Shown piece after piece: positions 17,153 to 24,701 of a stretch of DNA of 64,000 bases (positions are counted from its first letter, which is position 1; each line of letters begins with the position of its first letter). The translations under genes were made by a program, and so were the position numbers. Source of the stretch: Pseudomonadota bacterium (lineage in GTDB: Bacteria; Pseudomonadota; Gammaproteobacteria; Burkholderiales; Gallionellaceae); NCBI GenBank assembly GCA_021848465.1, contig JAJZUP010000002.1, positions 284,524 to 348,523 on the forward strand, given 5' to 3'. Under the pieces are notes generated by a model. That model was not told where the DNA came from, searched no databases, and was given only the letters and a program-made list of their open reading frames with translations.

Positions 17153-18397
17153 ATGATTAATTTCGTTGCGCAAAACAATCGTCGAAACGTAATTCTATTT
17201 ATCCATGGATTTACGGGCGGGAAAGAGACTTGGCGAAACTCCAGCGGGGAATATTTCTATGACCTCCTGCATGAAGACCAGAACATTCAAGAAAACTGCG
17301 ATATTGCGACTTTTGAATATTTCTCAAAATTAACCACTATTTTGGTAGACACAAAATCAACCACACAGAAAATATTCGCCCTCTTTGGCGCAACGCCCAC
17401 AAAGGCACCAAAAAATCTTGGGGTGGAAGAAATTGCAGAACTCCTTAGAACACAAATCAAGTTTAGATTGAAGTCGTATGAACGTGTCTTTGTCATCGCT
17501 CATAGTATGGGGGGCTTAGTAGCGAAGTCCGCGATAGTTAAGGACTATAACGAAAATATTCAGAACAGAATTTCACTATTCATTTCTTTAGCGGTACCGC
17601 ATCTTGGAGCTGACCTTGCCAATTTAGGGAAATATATAGTCTCGCACCCACAGGTAAAGGACCTAAGCTCGATTGGTGACTTGATACCACATCTGAACAA
17701 TCAGTGGATAAAAATAGAAAATCACCCAAAGATAAAATATTTCTACGGGACTTATGACAATGTAGTCCCAAAAGCTAGCGCAATAGGAACAGATACGATT
17801 CAGCAAGACATTGTCAGCTGCGATGACGATCACACTAGCATCTGCAAACCATCCAGTGAAAACACTATAACGGTAGTCGCAGCCAAAGATTTTATTAATC
17901 AGTCGATAAAAGAGGCAAAAATTTCCGATGATTTTGAATTCCAGTCACTCGAAGACGAAAAGCAATTTGATAACGAATATTTCGTCCTAAAACTTCTAAT
18001 CGCAGACGTACATCAAGCAACACTTAAAAACTCCAAAGAACATTTTCTGAATGCCGAGTACGCACGAAAGCTGTTTTCAAGTTCTTCAGATCAACAACAG
18101 CTCGTAGCTTTATATTCACGAATTCGCACGCTGTACCAAAACAGTTATGAATACTTTCTTAACAAGGACGGAAAAATAGAAAAAGGGGGGCTACTGGTAA
18201 ATGACGTCTACGAAAAAATAATTCGTGAAGATGCAAACTTCCTGAAGTCGAATCTCCCCTTTATAGCAGGGCTGCATAAGATGGGAATGCTTCATCAGCT
18301 AGCAAATGACCTTGATCAGGACATTTGGTGGAGTGAGGATCACTCCATTGCTGCATTACAGGAATTGATTACAGCGAAGCATGATAATGAACACTAA
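17153..18397 (+). CDS. Alpha/beta-hydrolase effector of an ABC-3C-type system
   Basis: 414-residue protein. Residues 1-~250 form an alpha/beta hydrolase: VILFIHGFTGGKETW is the oxyanion region and VIAHSMGGLVAKSA the GxSxG nucleophile elbow. YGTYDNVVPK carries the likely Asp, and a His lies near DDDHTS. Residues ~265-414 are an all-helical extension with no enzyme motif. The gene starts an AT-rich operon: the next frame overlaps its end by 17 bp, followed by an SMC-like ATPase. This three-gene layout (effector, middle component, ABC ATPase) matches the ABC-three-component conflict systems. The effector presumably cleaves a lipid or ester once released. Confidence 0.82.
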   Translation: MINFVAQNNRRNVILFIHGFTGGKETWRNSSGEYFYDLLHEDQNIQENCDIATFEYFSKLTTILVDTKSTTQKIFALFGATPTKAPKNLGVEEIAELLRTQIKFRLKSYERVFVIAHSMGGLVAKSAIVKDYNENIQNRISLFISLAVPHLGADLANLGKYIVSHPQVKDLSSIGDLIPHLNNQWIKIENHPKIKYFYGTYDNVVPKASAIGTDTIQQDIVSCDDDHTSICKPSSENTITVVAAKDFINQSIKEAKISDDFEFQSLEDEKQFDNEYFVLKLLIADVHQATLKNSKEHFLNAEYARKLFSSSSDQQQLVALYSRIRTLYQNSYEYFLNKDGKIEKGGLLVNDVYEKIIREDANFLKSNLPFIAGLHKMGMLHQLANDLDQDIWWSEDHSIAALQELITAKHDNEH

Positions 18398-18896
18398 TAG
18401 CCTGCCTTTCTTTGACCCAACCAAGGACATCGATTTGAATGTCGGGATACTACTGATTCTGCTTAATTCCTTAGCCAGATCAAACCGCGGCACCCTTTTG
18501 ATAAACAACGAAAAGCTACACGCATATTTTTATCTGGTTAGAAACCCCGTATTGCTTGACCGGCTACTGGTTCAACTGGGCAGAACTGGGGTTCCTCTAG
18601 ATGAGGCGGAGTTGTATTCAGTCAATAGCATCTCAATAAATCTAGACCCACTCTTTGACTCCAGTTGGATCAAAGCGCTAATAGGTTTTGCTGCCTCAAA
18701 GAATTTAATTGCGGTGGAGTATAGAAAAACTGACGGCTTTATGTACTACCTGACTGATGAGGGAATAAGTATTGCCCAACAACTTGGAGGTGAATATTTC
18801 TCTCTCGTTGAAAAATACGTTCGCGGCATTGACCAAATAAAGTCGTTACCGACCTCAGAGCTAACTAAATCACTTAATAACTTATTTAGAGGTTAA
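18381..18896 (+). CDS. ABC-3C-type middle component
   Basis: 171-residue protein with helix-rich N-terminal segment DLNVGILLILLNSLA and a wHTH-like C-terminal half (IALIGFAAS and YYLTDEGISIAQQLGG). Such small linkers connect effector and ATPase in ABC-3C systems. It overlaps the hydrolase end and is one base away from the ATPase start, so the three proteins are likely made together. Two start codons (ATG 18381 or 18387) are possible. Assignment rests mainly on context and the wing-like motif. Confidence 0.72.
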   Translation: MIMNTNSLPFFDPTKDIDLNVGILLILLNSLARSNRGTLLINNEKLHAYFYLVRNPVLLDRLLVQLGRTGVPLDEAELYSVNSISINLDPLFDSSWIKALIGFAASKNLIAVEYRKTDGFMYYLTDEGISIAQQLGGEYFSLVEKYVRGIDQIKSLPTSELTKSLNNLFRG

Positions 18897-18897
18897 G

Positions 18898-20877
18898 TTG
18901 AACATGATCAATCCTAGCATCTTGGTGCAACGCCTAATACTAGTTGGGCATCGAAAAAACTACATAGTGCCTTTTAATCGTGGCGTAAACATTATTTATG
19001 GAGATTCTACAACTGGGAAATCAAGCATCCTCGAGCTGATTAATTATCTTCTTGGGAGTTCGACATTCATATACGACAGCGAAATTGAATCCTCAGTTAA
19101 CTATGCTGCCCTTGAGATCAAACTAAATGACCAACCTTATCTCATAACGAGAGATATATTCGACAGCAGCAAATTGATAGCCGTCTATCCAACAGACTTC
19201 GAAAAGCAACACTTATGCTTCCCGAAGAAATATGCTCCAAGCTCAAAAGTTTCCGTGGAAAACGATGGTCTATTTTCCGATTTCCTTCTGGATGCACTAA
19301 ACCTGCCAATTCTCAAGGTACGGGAGGCGCCCACAAAAGCAGACTCTCCTATGATTAGGCTTAGCTTTAGGGATGTATTTAAGTACTGCTACCTCAAACA
19401 AGATGATGTGGGCAGCAAACAAATTTTGAGTTTTGGAAATTGGGCCGTCCATTCAAAAAATATGCAAACTTTCCGCTACTTTTTCAATTTGCTTGATACC
19501 AACATCACCGATTCAGAGGCCGAACTTTCAAGACTCACATCTGAAAGAAACCATCTCGAAAATAGATACGAATCAATCTCAGACTTTTTGAGAGAGACAA
19601 AGTTTGCTTCAGCAATTGGCATCGAGGACTCTCGTCAGCAGCTTCAGGAGCGGCTTGAGATTCTTAGAAATCAGCTCTCCGACATAAGCAATAAGATTGT
19701 TGCTGACTCTGAAAGATATAACGCACTAAAAAGCATACTGACTGACATTTCAACCAAAATACTAGTGCACGAAAGTGAAAGAACCTCGGCCGAAACTGCC
19801 ATTGAAAGATATTCCCGCCTTAAGAATGATTATGTAACCGATATTAATAAAATCAAGGCTGTCAGATTAGCGAAAGACATTATCGGGGTTTCAAAGGCAG
19901 AACATTTCACATGCCCAATATGCGATACAAAAATTGACCTAAAACAAACAAAAGAAAAGTTCGAGGTTAATGAGAAAGATAATTTAGGCCATGAATCAAA
20001 TTTACTTGGTAGGCGGATTAGAGAGCTAGACCAGCTCATTGAGCACGAAAGAAACACCCACAGATCGTCTTCCCTAAATCTCGCGAAGCTAGCTGAGGAC
20101 CAGCTTCGGGCCAGAAGAATGTTAGACGAGGAAACTGCAGAAATAGTCACTCCATACTTATCTGAGAGGGATGGCATTTCAGCCGAACTCGCGACAACAC
20201 AGGAAAAGCTAAGGCAGCTGGACCAATCCTTGCGGGTGCGCAATCAACACAAGTACATTCAAGACGAAATAGCAAAGCTCCATTCAAGAATTGGTAGGCT
20301 CCAGGAAAGTTTGGAGCAACTGAAGAAGAATGCACCTTCCCTCACAGCAATTCTAGGTACCTTAGGCGATTTGCTAGATTCATATCTTGAGCGGGTGAAT
20401 ATTAAAGACAGACGGGATGTCAGAATTAACGATAAGAATTTTTTGCCAATTCTTAGAAACAGAGAATACTTCAACGTTACTTCTGGTGGACTTAGAACCA
20501 TCCTGTCAATTGGATATTTTGCCAGCCTTCTAAAATATTCACTTTCAGAAAATACTAATCTGCCTTCTTTCTTGATGATTGATACCGTTGGGAAGTATTT
20601 AGCTAAAACACATGCACGATACAACGACACAGATATCAATGAAGATAAGAAAGAAAGTATTTCTGACCCCACCAAGTACAGCAACATTTATGAATTCTTG
20701 ATTGAAATCGCGGAAACTGCGGAGGAGAACGGAAAAATTTGTCAGATTATTCTTGTTGATAATGATGTTCCGAGAAATATCCAAGAGAAATATGCTGGTT
20801 TTATTGCAGCGCACTACAGTTCAAGTGGTGAAAATGGCTTGCCATTTGGCTTAATTGACGACATCCAGCAAGCATAA
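18898..20877 (+). CDS. SMC/Rad50-like ABC ATPase of an ABC-3C-type system
   Basis: 659-residue ABC ATPase. Walker A GDSTTGKSSI (34-43) is near the N-terminus. Two long coiled-coil arms (~205-335 and ~365-490) flank a CPIC zinc-hook-like motif near residue 340. FNVTSGGLRTILSIGYFASLL is the signature region, and PSFLMIDTV provides Walker B, with Thr after the Asp instead of the usual Glu. C-terminal QIILVDNDVP is typical of this group. A TTG at 18898 has GAGG 5 nt upstream; ATG 18904 is the alternative. In ABC-3C systems this protein is thought to sense foreign nucleic acid or its processing. Confidence 0.85.
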   Translation: MNMINPSILVQRLILVGHRKNYIVPFNRGVNIIYGDSTTGKSSILELINYLLGSSTFIYDSEIESSVNYAALEIKLNDQPYLITRDIFDSSKLIAVYPTDFEKQHLCFPKKYAPSSKVSVENDGLFSDFLLDALNLPILKVREAPTKADSPMIRLSFRDVFKYCYLKQDDVGSKQILSFGNWAVHSKNMQTFRYFFNLLDTNITDSEAELSRLTSERNHLENRYESISDFLRETKFASAIGIEDSRQQLQERLEILRNQLSDISNKIVADSERYNALKSILTDISTKILVHESERTSAETAIERYSRLKNDYVTDINKIKAVRLAKDIIGVSKAEHFTCPICDTKIDLKQTKEKFEVNEKDNLGHESNLLGRRIRELDQLIEHERNTHRSSSLNLAKLAEDQLRARRMLDEETAEIVTPYLSERDGISAELATTQEKLRQLDQSLRVRNQHKYIQDEIAKLHSRIGRLQESLEQLKKNAPSLTAILGTLGDLLDSYLERVNIKDRRDVRINDKNFLPILRNREYFNVTSGGLRTILSIGYFASLLKYSLSENTNLPSFLMIDTVGKYLAKTHARYNDTDINEDKKESISDPTKYSNIYEFLIEIAETAEENGKICQIILVDNDVPRNIQEKYAGFIAAHYSSSGENGLPFGLIDDIQQA

Positions 20878-20924
20878 GACCGCTTCGCATATTTCTGAAG
20901 TCCCATGGCCCCCCCATCCCCACC

Positions 20925-21063
20925 CTAGGCTCCGCCAAATTCGACGCTCGCGGCGAGCTGCGCCTCGCCGAGCGCCTAAAAGACTGCCTCGAAGACAACG
21001 CCTGGGTGTGGCACAACATTCCGGTGGGGCCGTTCGACAAGCGCGCCTTTCCGCATTCTTGAA
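20925..21063 (+). pseudogene. Remnant of a NERD-type nuclease/helicase N-terminus
   Basis: In one frame the DNA reads TLGSAKFDARGELRLAERL followed by KDCLEDNAWVWHNIPVGP and then a stop. This is the opening of NERD (nuclease-related) domain proteins, often fused to a UvrD-like helicase. There is no start codon in frame and nothing continues, so only a relic remains between the ABC-3C operon and the next gene pair. Identification is by pattern only. Confidence 0.5.
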
Positions 21064-21128
21064 ATAAGAATATTGACTTTAACGAATTGTCGCCCGTACC
21101 ATTCGCCGCATCATTCTTATTTCGAGAA
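21056..21128. promoter_or_regulatory. Paired inverted-repeat operators upstream of the wHTH/NTase pair
   Basis: TTCTTGAAATAAGAAT (21056-21071) and ATTCTTATTTCGAGAA (21113-21128) are reverse complements with one mismatch. Each is itself nearly palindromic (TTCTT-N5-AAGAA). They bracket a possible -35 (TTGACT at 21073) and end 9 bp before the start codon at 21137. This suggests cooperative autorepression by the first gene product, as known for AbiEi. Confidence 0.6.
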
Positions 21129-21136
21129 TAAAGAAT

Positions 21137-21673
21137 ATGGCAAAAGTCAGCAATAAGCAGATCGTGCTCAAGCCGCAGGATTTATATGTCTTGCTGGCCT
21201 TGTTGAGCCGGGGCGGCGGGAGTGTTGGTTATCCAGAGTTGGCGGAGCAAACGGGGTTGGCGGTGTCGGCCGTGCATGGGGCATTGAAGCGTGCGGCGGC
21301 GGCGCAGTTGGCGATGTTTCAGGATCGCCGCCCGGTGGTGCTGAAGACGCAATTGCGCGAATTCCTGTTGCATGGCGCGAAGTATGTTTTTCCTCCGGTC
21401 TGGGGTTCGCTGGCGCGCGGTGTGCCGACCGGATATGCGGCGGCACCTTTGAATGCTTTGATTGCGCCCTCTTCCGACCCGGTGCCGGTCTGGCCGCATC
21501 CCAAGGGAACCGTGCGAGGTGTAAGCCTGGCGCCTTTGTATCCTTCGGTTGCGGCGGCGGCGCTCAAGGATGAGAAGCTGCATGCCATCCTTGCCCTGTT
21601 CGATGCGCTGCGCTGCGGGCAGGCGCGCGAACGCAGCGCAGCGCAAAAATTGCTGGATGAGTTTTTTCAGTGA
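21137..21673 (+). CDS. Winged-HTH protein, AbiEi-like putative antitoxin
   Basis: 178-residue protein. The first ~75 residues form a winged helix (LKPQDLYVLLALLSRGG, YPELAEQTGLAVSAVHGALKRA). The rest includes PPVWGSLARGVPTGYAAAPL, which looks like a partner-binding domain and is of an unrecognised family. It is followed with a GTGA overlap by a nucleotidyltransferase gene. Order, overlap and upstream twin operators mimic AbiE toxin-antitoxin modules, so I infer an autoregulating antitoxin. The sequence itself is not a clear AbiEi. Confidence 0.65.
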   Translation: MAKVSNKQIVLKPQDLYVLLALLSRGGGSVGYPELAEQTGLAVSAVHGALKRAAAAQLAMFQDRRPVVLKTQLREFLLHGAKYVFPPVWGSLARGVPTGYAAAPLNALIAPSSDPVPVWPHPKGTVRGVSLAPLYPSVAAAALKDEKLHAILALFDALRCGQARERSAAQKLLDEFFQ

Positions 21674-22371
21674 GGCCGCAATATCCGAATTTACCCAAGG
21701 TGGAGTTGATCGCGCGGGCGCTCGGAGGGTTACGTGAGCAATTGGTGTTTGTGGGCGGCTGTGCGGTGGATTTGTTGCTGACCGATGCGGCTGCCGCCCC
21801 TTCGCGGGTGACTTACGATGTAGATCTGGTGGCGCAGGTTACTGCATTGCCTGACTATCACAAGCTGGAGGAAGCGTTTGTCGAGCTGGGTTTCAAGCGC
21901 GATGTGTCGAAAGCTGCACCGATCTGCCGCTGGCGCTTCGGCAATCTGGAGGTGGACTTGATGCCCACGGATACCCGAATTCTGGGTTTTTCCAACCGCT
22001 GGTATCCGCTGGCGATGGAGTCGGCGCAAGTTATTACGCTGCCGAGCGGAACAACGATACGCCTGATCGCCGCCCCGGTGTTTGTGGCGACCAAGCTGGA
22101 GGCGTTTGCGGATCGCGGTCAAGCCGATTTTCTGGGCAGCCACGATCTGGAAGATATTGTGAATGTGCTGGATGGCAGGCCGGAGATCGTTGAGGAAATC
22201 ACCGCAAGCCCGGTTGAATTGCAGCGCTATCTGGCGGACCGGTGCGAGGCACTGCGGGCAAATCCAAAATTCATGGATGCCGTCCATGGAATGATTTTCC
22301 CGGATGAATCACATGCCGAGCGTGTACGGTCATTGACTGAAAAGCTACGGCAGATTGCACAGGCCGCATAA
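21670..22371 (+). CDS. DNA polymerase-beta-fold nucleotidyltransferase, AbiEii-like
   Basis: 233-residue protein with the MNT-type core: VFVGGCAVDLLLTD (the GG...S/D loop variant) and TYDVDLVAQV, where the Asp pair of the DxD would bind metal. A third acidic strand follows at NLEVDLMPTD, then APVFVATKLEAFADRG as in AbiEii/AbiGii-type toxins. AbiEii-type enzymes transfer nucleotides, for example onto tRNA. The GTG start at 21670 overlaps the upstream stop by 4 bp. It probably forms a toxin-antitoxin or defence unit with the preceding wHTH gene. Confidence 0.75.
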   Translation: MRPQYPNLPKVELIARALGGLREQLVFVGGCAVDLLLTDAAAAPSRVTYDVDLVAQVTALPDYHKLEEAFVELGFKRDVSKAAPICRWRFGNLEVDLMPTDTRILGFSNRWYPLAMESAQVITLPSGTTIRLIAAPVFVATKLEAFADRGQADFLGSHDLEDIVNVLDGRPEIVEEITASPVELQRYLADRCEALRANPKFMDAVHGMIFPDESHAERVRSLTEKLRQIAQAA

Positions 22372-22385
22372 TTCTTAAATCTCCC

Positions 22386-22775
22386 TTACGCCCCCTGCGG
22401 CACATAAAACTTCACCGTCTTGCGCGATTTGGCATGGCGCTTGTGCGTGACCACGCCCTTGATGATCTGTAGCCCGGCGATGGCGGTGGCGGGATAAGCG
22501 GGGTTGAGCGCGTGCAGTTGCCAGCCGCCTTGTTCGTCGCGCTGTAGTTGGCGAAAGATGAAGTCTTCCTTTGCCACTTCGGCGATGACGTAATCGCCGG
22601 GCGCAGCGGGGCGGCCCATTTCGATGACGAGGATTTCGCCTTCGGCAAATTCGGGTTGCATGCTGTCGCCCAACACCATGAGGGCGACGAGTTCCTTGCC
22701 GGAGCAGTTGCTGCCCGCCTCCTCTGCGGCAGGGGCTGAGACGACGGGGATGGAAAGGGGTTTGCGCGTTTGCAT
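22386..22775 (-). CDS. S24/LexA-like peptidase-fold protein without HTH
   Basis: 129-residue protein consisting only of the LexA/UmuD-like C-terminal domain. The nucleophile is Ser in VLGDSMQPEF, and EGEILVIE, GDYVIAEV and IIKGVV follow the fold. At the general-base position (K in LexA's TVKRL) I read Arg in DFIFRQL, so self-cleavage may be impaired or use another residue. GGAAG precedes the ATG at 22775 (MQTRKPLSIPVV). No DNA-binding domain is present. It could be an UmuD-like or HumD-like factor, but no UmuC neighbour exists. Confidence 0.72.
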   Translation of the reverse strand: MQTRKPLSIPVVSAPAAEEAGSNCSGKELVALMVLGDSMQPEFAEGEILVIEMGRPAAPGDYVIAEVAKEDFIFRQLQRDEQGGWQLHALNPAYPATAIAGLQIIKGVVTHKRHAKSRKTVKFYVPQGA

Positions 22776-22933
22776 GGTTCTGGCTTCCGGGTTGAAGCGC
22801 GGATGATAACGGCATTTCCGCAGGCGATGCACCCACTCATGGCAGGGGCTTGCGCCACTCCCCCGAACGGGGCATAGCAGCTCATCCGGCCTTCCGGTAG
22901 AGTCGCGCCCTGCTTTCATACCGGTAGGCTGCC

Positions 22934-23209
22934 ATGGACACTGAAGAACTGAGCAAGGAACAACGCATCCTGCGCCTGATGCGCAAGACGCTGGGCAATG
23001 TGGTGCGCGATGTCACGCCGCTGGGCGGCCGCCCCAACCCGCTGACCGGCGACACGATCCAGGACATCAAGGATTGCTTCGCGCTGATTTCCGAACGCGA
23101 GCGGGAATTGGCCGAACAGCTCAATTTCGATTCGTCGCGCCCGTATTTCCGCGATGGCGCGCAGCCCAGCGCACAGGTGCTCAGCTTCGTGAAGCCGGGC
23201 AAGGAGTAA
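22934..23209 (+). CDS. Conserved small protein, unknown function
   Basis: 91-residue soluble, charged protein (MDTEELSKEQRILRLMRKTL...). The segment DTIQDIKDCFALISERERELAEQL is probably a long helix. No domain recognised. GTAGGCTGCC lies before the ATG and its codon use resembles the core genes. A palindromic repeat follows the stop by a few bases. Confidence 0.6.
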   Translation: MDTEELSKEQRILRLMRKTLGNVVRDVTPLGGRPNPLTGDTIQDIKDCFALISERERELAEQLNFDSSRPYFRDGAQPSAQVLSFVKPGKE

Positions 23210-23213
23210 TTCG

Positions 23214-23325
23214 GTCATGCCGGTGCCAGCCGGTATCCAGCGGTTTTATTATTAACTCCATCAAGGTTTGTCCTGCTGCGCAGGGCTGTTGCAATTGACT
23301 GGATACCGGCCTGCGCCGGTATGAC
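23214..23325. repeat. 112-bp MITE/REP-like element with 27-bp terminal inverted repeats
   Basis: Left end 23214-23240 (GTCATGCCGGTGCCAGCCGG...) and right end 23299-23325 are near-perfect inverted repeats with about four mismatches. They enclose 58 bp of AT-richer core. The termini resemble the widespread proteobacterial GTCATtCCcGCg...GCGGgAATCCAG repeat family. There is no coding content. It sits precisely between two genes. Confidence 0.8.
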
Positions 23326-23350
23326 GATATACGAGGATTACAGGATAGCC

Positions 23351-24031
23351 ATGAGCAAGAATTTTGTAGAAATCAAAAGCGCCGCGCAGGAAGGCGGCCC
23401 CGCCGAACTCGCACAGGAACTGGCCGCCAAGTTGCAGGCCTTGCAGGCGCTGGACGACAGCGAGACGTTGGCGCGGGTGCGCTTGCAACTGGACGCTGCC
23501 GAACTGCTGACGCGGCTGGAACGCAAGAGCGATGCCTGGACACTGGCGCGCAATGCCTTCGATTCGGCGCTGGCGCAGGAAGCCTGGGCGGACGCGGTGG
23601 AAGCATGCGATGTGCTGTTCCAGTGCGGGCAGCCGGAATCCATCGCCGCGCTCGGCATGGGCGTGTGGCTGTCGGTAAGTTTCCCGGTGAACCCGGAGCT
23701 GACGCTGGCGATGCTGGCGCACATCGTGGAAGAAACGCCGCACCATGCCGACGGTGCAGCGCTGGCCGCCGTGGCCGCGCGCTATGTGATCGACCTGCGC
23801 GCCAATGACGAACAACACGAAAGCCTCGCCTTCTTCGCCAACAATCTGATCGCCCAAGTTGCGGAGCGTCACGGCCAGGTGCGCGACCAGGCCGCGCTCG
23901 ACGCCTGGATGGACCGGCTGGAGCTGCGCGACCCGCAAGATTTCCTGCCGCGCCTGGGCCAGGTGGTGAATATCCTGGTCGGCAACGCCTGGTGGTTCGA
24001 CCGCGACGAGCTGCGCAACAAGTTCGACTGA
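23351..24031 (+). CDS. Conserved cytoplasmic protein, helical-repeat-like, unknown function
   Basis: 226-residue, Ala/Leu-rich all-helical protein (ELAAKLQALQALDDSETLAR, ALAQEAWADAVEACDVLFQC), resembling TPR-like solenoids without a clear TPR consensus. An ATG at 23351 (MSKNFVEIK) has AGGAT nearby; an upstream ATG at 23321 falls inside the inverted-repeat element and is unlikely. No neighbour suggests a role. Confidence 0.6.
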   Translation: MSKNFVEIKSAAQEGGPAELAQELAAKLQALQALDDSETLARVRLQLDAAELLTRLERKSDAWTLARNAFDSALAQEAWADAVEACDVLFQCGQPESIAALGMGVWLSVSFPVNPELTLAMLAHIVEETPHHADGAALAAVAARYVIDLRANDEQHESLAFFANNLIAQVAERHGQVRDQAALDAWMDRLELRDPQDFLPRLGQVVNILVGNAWWFDRDELRNKFD

Positions 24032-24119
24032 GGCGCAACAGCGGCGCCCCCGTTGATCTCGACATAGGGAAGCGCTGCGGCTATCCTCATGACAAACTCA
24101 ACCGCCATGGAGTTCTGTC

Positions 24120-24389
24120 ATGCCTACCATCAGCATGTTTTTCGGCATCCTCATCCGCATGTACTTCTTCGATGATAAGCAGCACCATGCGCCGCACATT
24201 CATGCCGAGTGCCAAGGGGAACAGGCTGTTTATCTGATCGAAACCGGTGAGCGCATTTCGGGTAATATGCCCGCCACCAAAGAAAAATTGATCCAGGCAT
24301 GGATGGTCATTCACAAGGATGAACTTTTTGCCGACTGGGAATTGGCTGTTAAAGGTGAGGAGCCGTTCCGAATCGAGCCGTTACGTTAG
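24120..24389 (+). CDS. DUF4160 domain protein
   Basis: 89-residue protein with the DUF4160 core: FFGILIRMYFFDDKQHHAPHIHA and the later WMVIHKDELFADWELA. It lies 2 bp upstream of a DUF2442 gene; the two families commonly travel as a pair and have been suspected of toxin-antitoxin roles without firm proof. No ribosome site stronger than GAG is visible. Confidence 0.85.
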   Translation: MPTISMFFGILIRMYFFDDKQHHAPHIHAECQGEQAVYLIETGERISGNMPATKEKLIQAWMVIHKDELFADWELAVKGEEPFRIEPLR

Positions 24390-24391
24390 AG

Positions 24392-24652
24392 ATGCTTATG
24401 AATCCGCATGTCGCCATTGTCAAACCGCTGGAAAATTTTGAATTACTGCTGACCTTCACATCCGGTGAGCAGCGAATTTTTGATGCGAAGCCTTATCTCG
24501 ATAAAGGCGTGTTCAAACGTCTGCGCGAGAAAAATTGTTTTATGGGAGCGCGCGTCGTTTCCGGTTCCGTGGAATGGCCCGGCGAAATCGACCTCAGCTA
24601 CGACACCCTGTATCTGGAAAGCCAGCCCTTTAGTTCACAAATCGCCGCTTGA
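24392..24652 (+). CDS. DUF2442 domain protein
   Basis: 86-residue protein of the DUF2442 fold: FTSGEQRIFDAKPYL, GVFKRLREKN and VEWPGEIDLSYDTLYLES are diagnostic. Likely translated with the DUF4160 gene. Start ATG at 24392 or 24398. A short inverted repeat (CCGGATG-AACA-CATCCGG, 24664-24681) follows, perhaps ending the transcript. Confidence 0.85.
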   Translation: MLMNPHVAIVKPLENFELLLTFTSGEQRIFDAKPYLDKGVFKRLREKNCFMGARVVSGSVEWPGEIDLSYDTLYLESQPFSSQIAA

Positions 24653-24663
24653 TCCAGACAAGT

Positions 24664-24681
24664 CCGGATGAACACATCCGG
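24664..24681. terminator. Hairpin after DUF2442 gene
   Basis: Perfect 7-bp stem CCGGATG / CATCCGG with AACA loop between DUF2442 and the RlmN-like gene. No T-tract, so it may equally be a leader structure of the next gene. Confidence 0.35.
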
Positions 24682-24701
24682 GCCACTTGTCGCTCCACTC
24701 T

